From a bacterium (GTDB lineage Bacteria; Zhuqueibacterota; Zhuqueibacteria; Residuimicrobiales; Krinioviventaceae), in the NCBI GenBank assembly GCA_024278645.1, contig JAJRST010000374.1, positions 1 to 14,093 of the forward strand: a stretch of DNA of 14,093 bases, read 5' to 3'. Of the stretch, positions 14,010-14,093 are shown one piece after another. Every line of letters starts with the position of its first letter. The stretch's first letter is position 1. The notes below the pieces were generated by a model, which had not been told where the DNA came from, did not search any database, and saw only the letters and a program-made list of their open reading frames with translations. Position numbers and translations under genes: made by a program.

Positions 14010-14093
14010 AACCAGGCAGAACCGCAACGCCGGACGCTGAGACCAGGCGTCGTCGCCTCCCACCAGGCACGCGGTCTGAGGATATGCTAATGG
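14010..14093. other. Untranslated tail after tatA2 with repeated heptamer and possible stem
   Basis: No gene is recognisable here. The heptamer ACCAGGC occurs three times (14011, 14042, 14062). AGGCG (14045-14049) and CGCCT (14054-14058) can form a 5-bp stem with a 4-nt loop, and AGACC (14040-14044) can pair with GGTCT (14073-14077) outside it. No T-run follows, so it is not a clear terminator. It may be the leader of the next transcription unit beyond the window. Confidence 0.35.

Overview
The window reads as ordinary bacterial chromosome of roughly 50% GC, densely packed, with no insertion sequence, phage, CRISPR or rRNA/tRNA signal. The gene set (membrane-anchored HtrA, Psd plus PssA for phosphatidylethanolamine, tandem TatA, hybrid signalling genes) suggests a Gram-negative bacterium. 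The mix of an M29-type short aminopeptidase, an ecfT-truA pair and a PurC-like protein next to purB makes me think of the FCB side of the tree (for example Calditrichota/KSB1-like lineages). That placement is a low-confidence impression, not something the sequence proves.

Layout. (1) 1-2952, plus strand: a signalling cassette made of a 5'-truncated receiver-GGDEF response regulator, a HAMP-PAS histidine kinase starting 4 nt after it, and a receiver protein with an unrecognised helical tail. (2) 2977-6348, minus strand, convergent with the first block: an OPT-family oligopeptide transporter, a stand-alone PqqD-like protein overlapping it by 4 nt, and an M29-like aminopeptidase. This looks like a peptide uptake and breakdown operon. 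(3) 6349-6636: the divergent intergenic region, with a plausible minus-strand promoter, a pair of GC-rich hairpins and an AT-rich plus-strand promoter region. (4) 6637-13506, plus strand: ecfT, truA, a transaldolase/fructose-6-phosphate aldolase, an HtrA protease, purB, a divergent purC-like gene, psd and pssA, all with short gaps or overlaps. (5) 13547-14009: a good sigma70-type promoter followed by two tandem tatA genes. (6) 14010-14093: a short untranslated tail with a repeated heptamer and a possible stem-loop.

The most striking observations are two in-frame stop codons close to the 5' ends of otherwise intact genes. In purB, codon 4, where the family has a conserved Arg, reads TGA instead of CGA. 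In the second tatA, codon 9, where the family and the neighbouring paralogue have Glu, reads TAA instead of GAA. Each gene keeps a good Shine-Dalgarno sequence ahead of the original ATG, and the frame stays open after the stop. They may be sequence errors, strain-level nonsense mutations or leaky/regulated stops; the sequence alone cannot decide. A second unusual item is the gene after purB: it aligns along its length with SAICAR synthetase but lacks nearly all the family's nucleotide- and substrate-binding motifs. A third is the orphan PqqD-like protein translationally coupled to a peptide transporter, with no radical SAM enzyme or precursor peptide in view.
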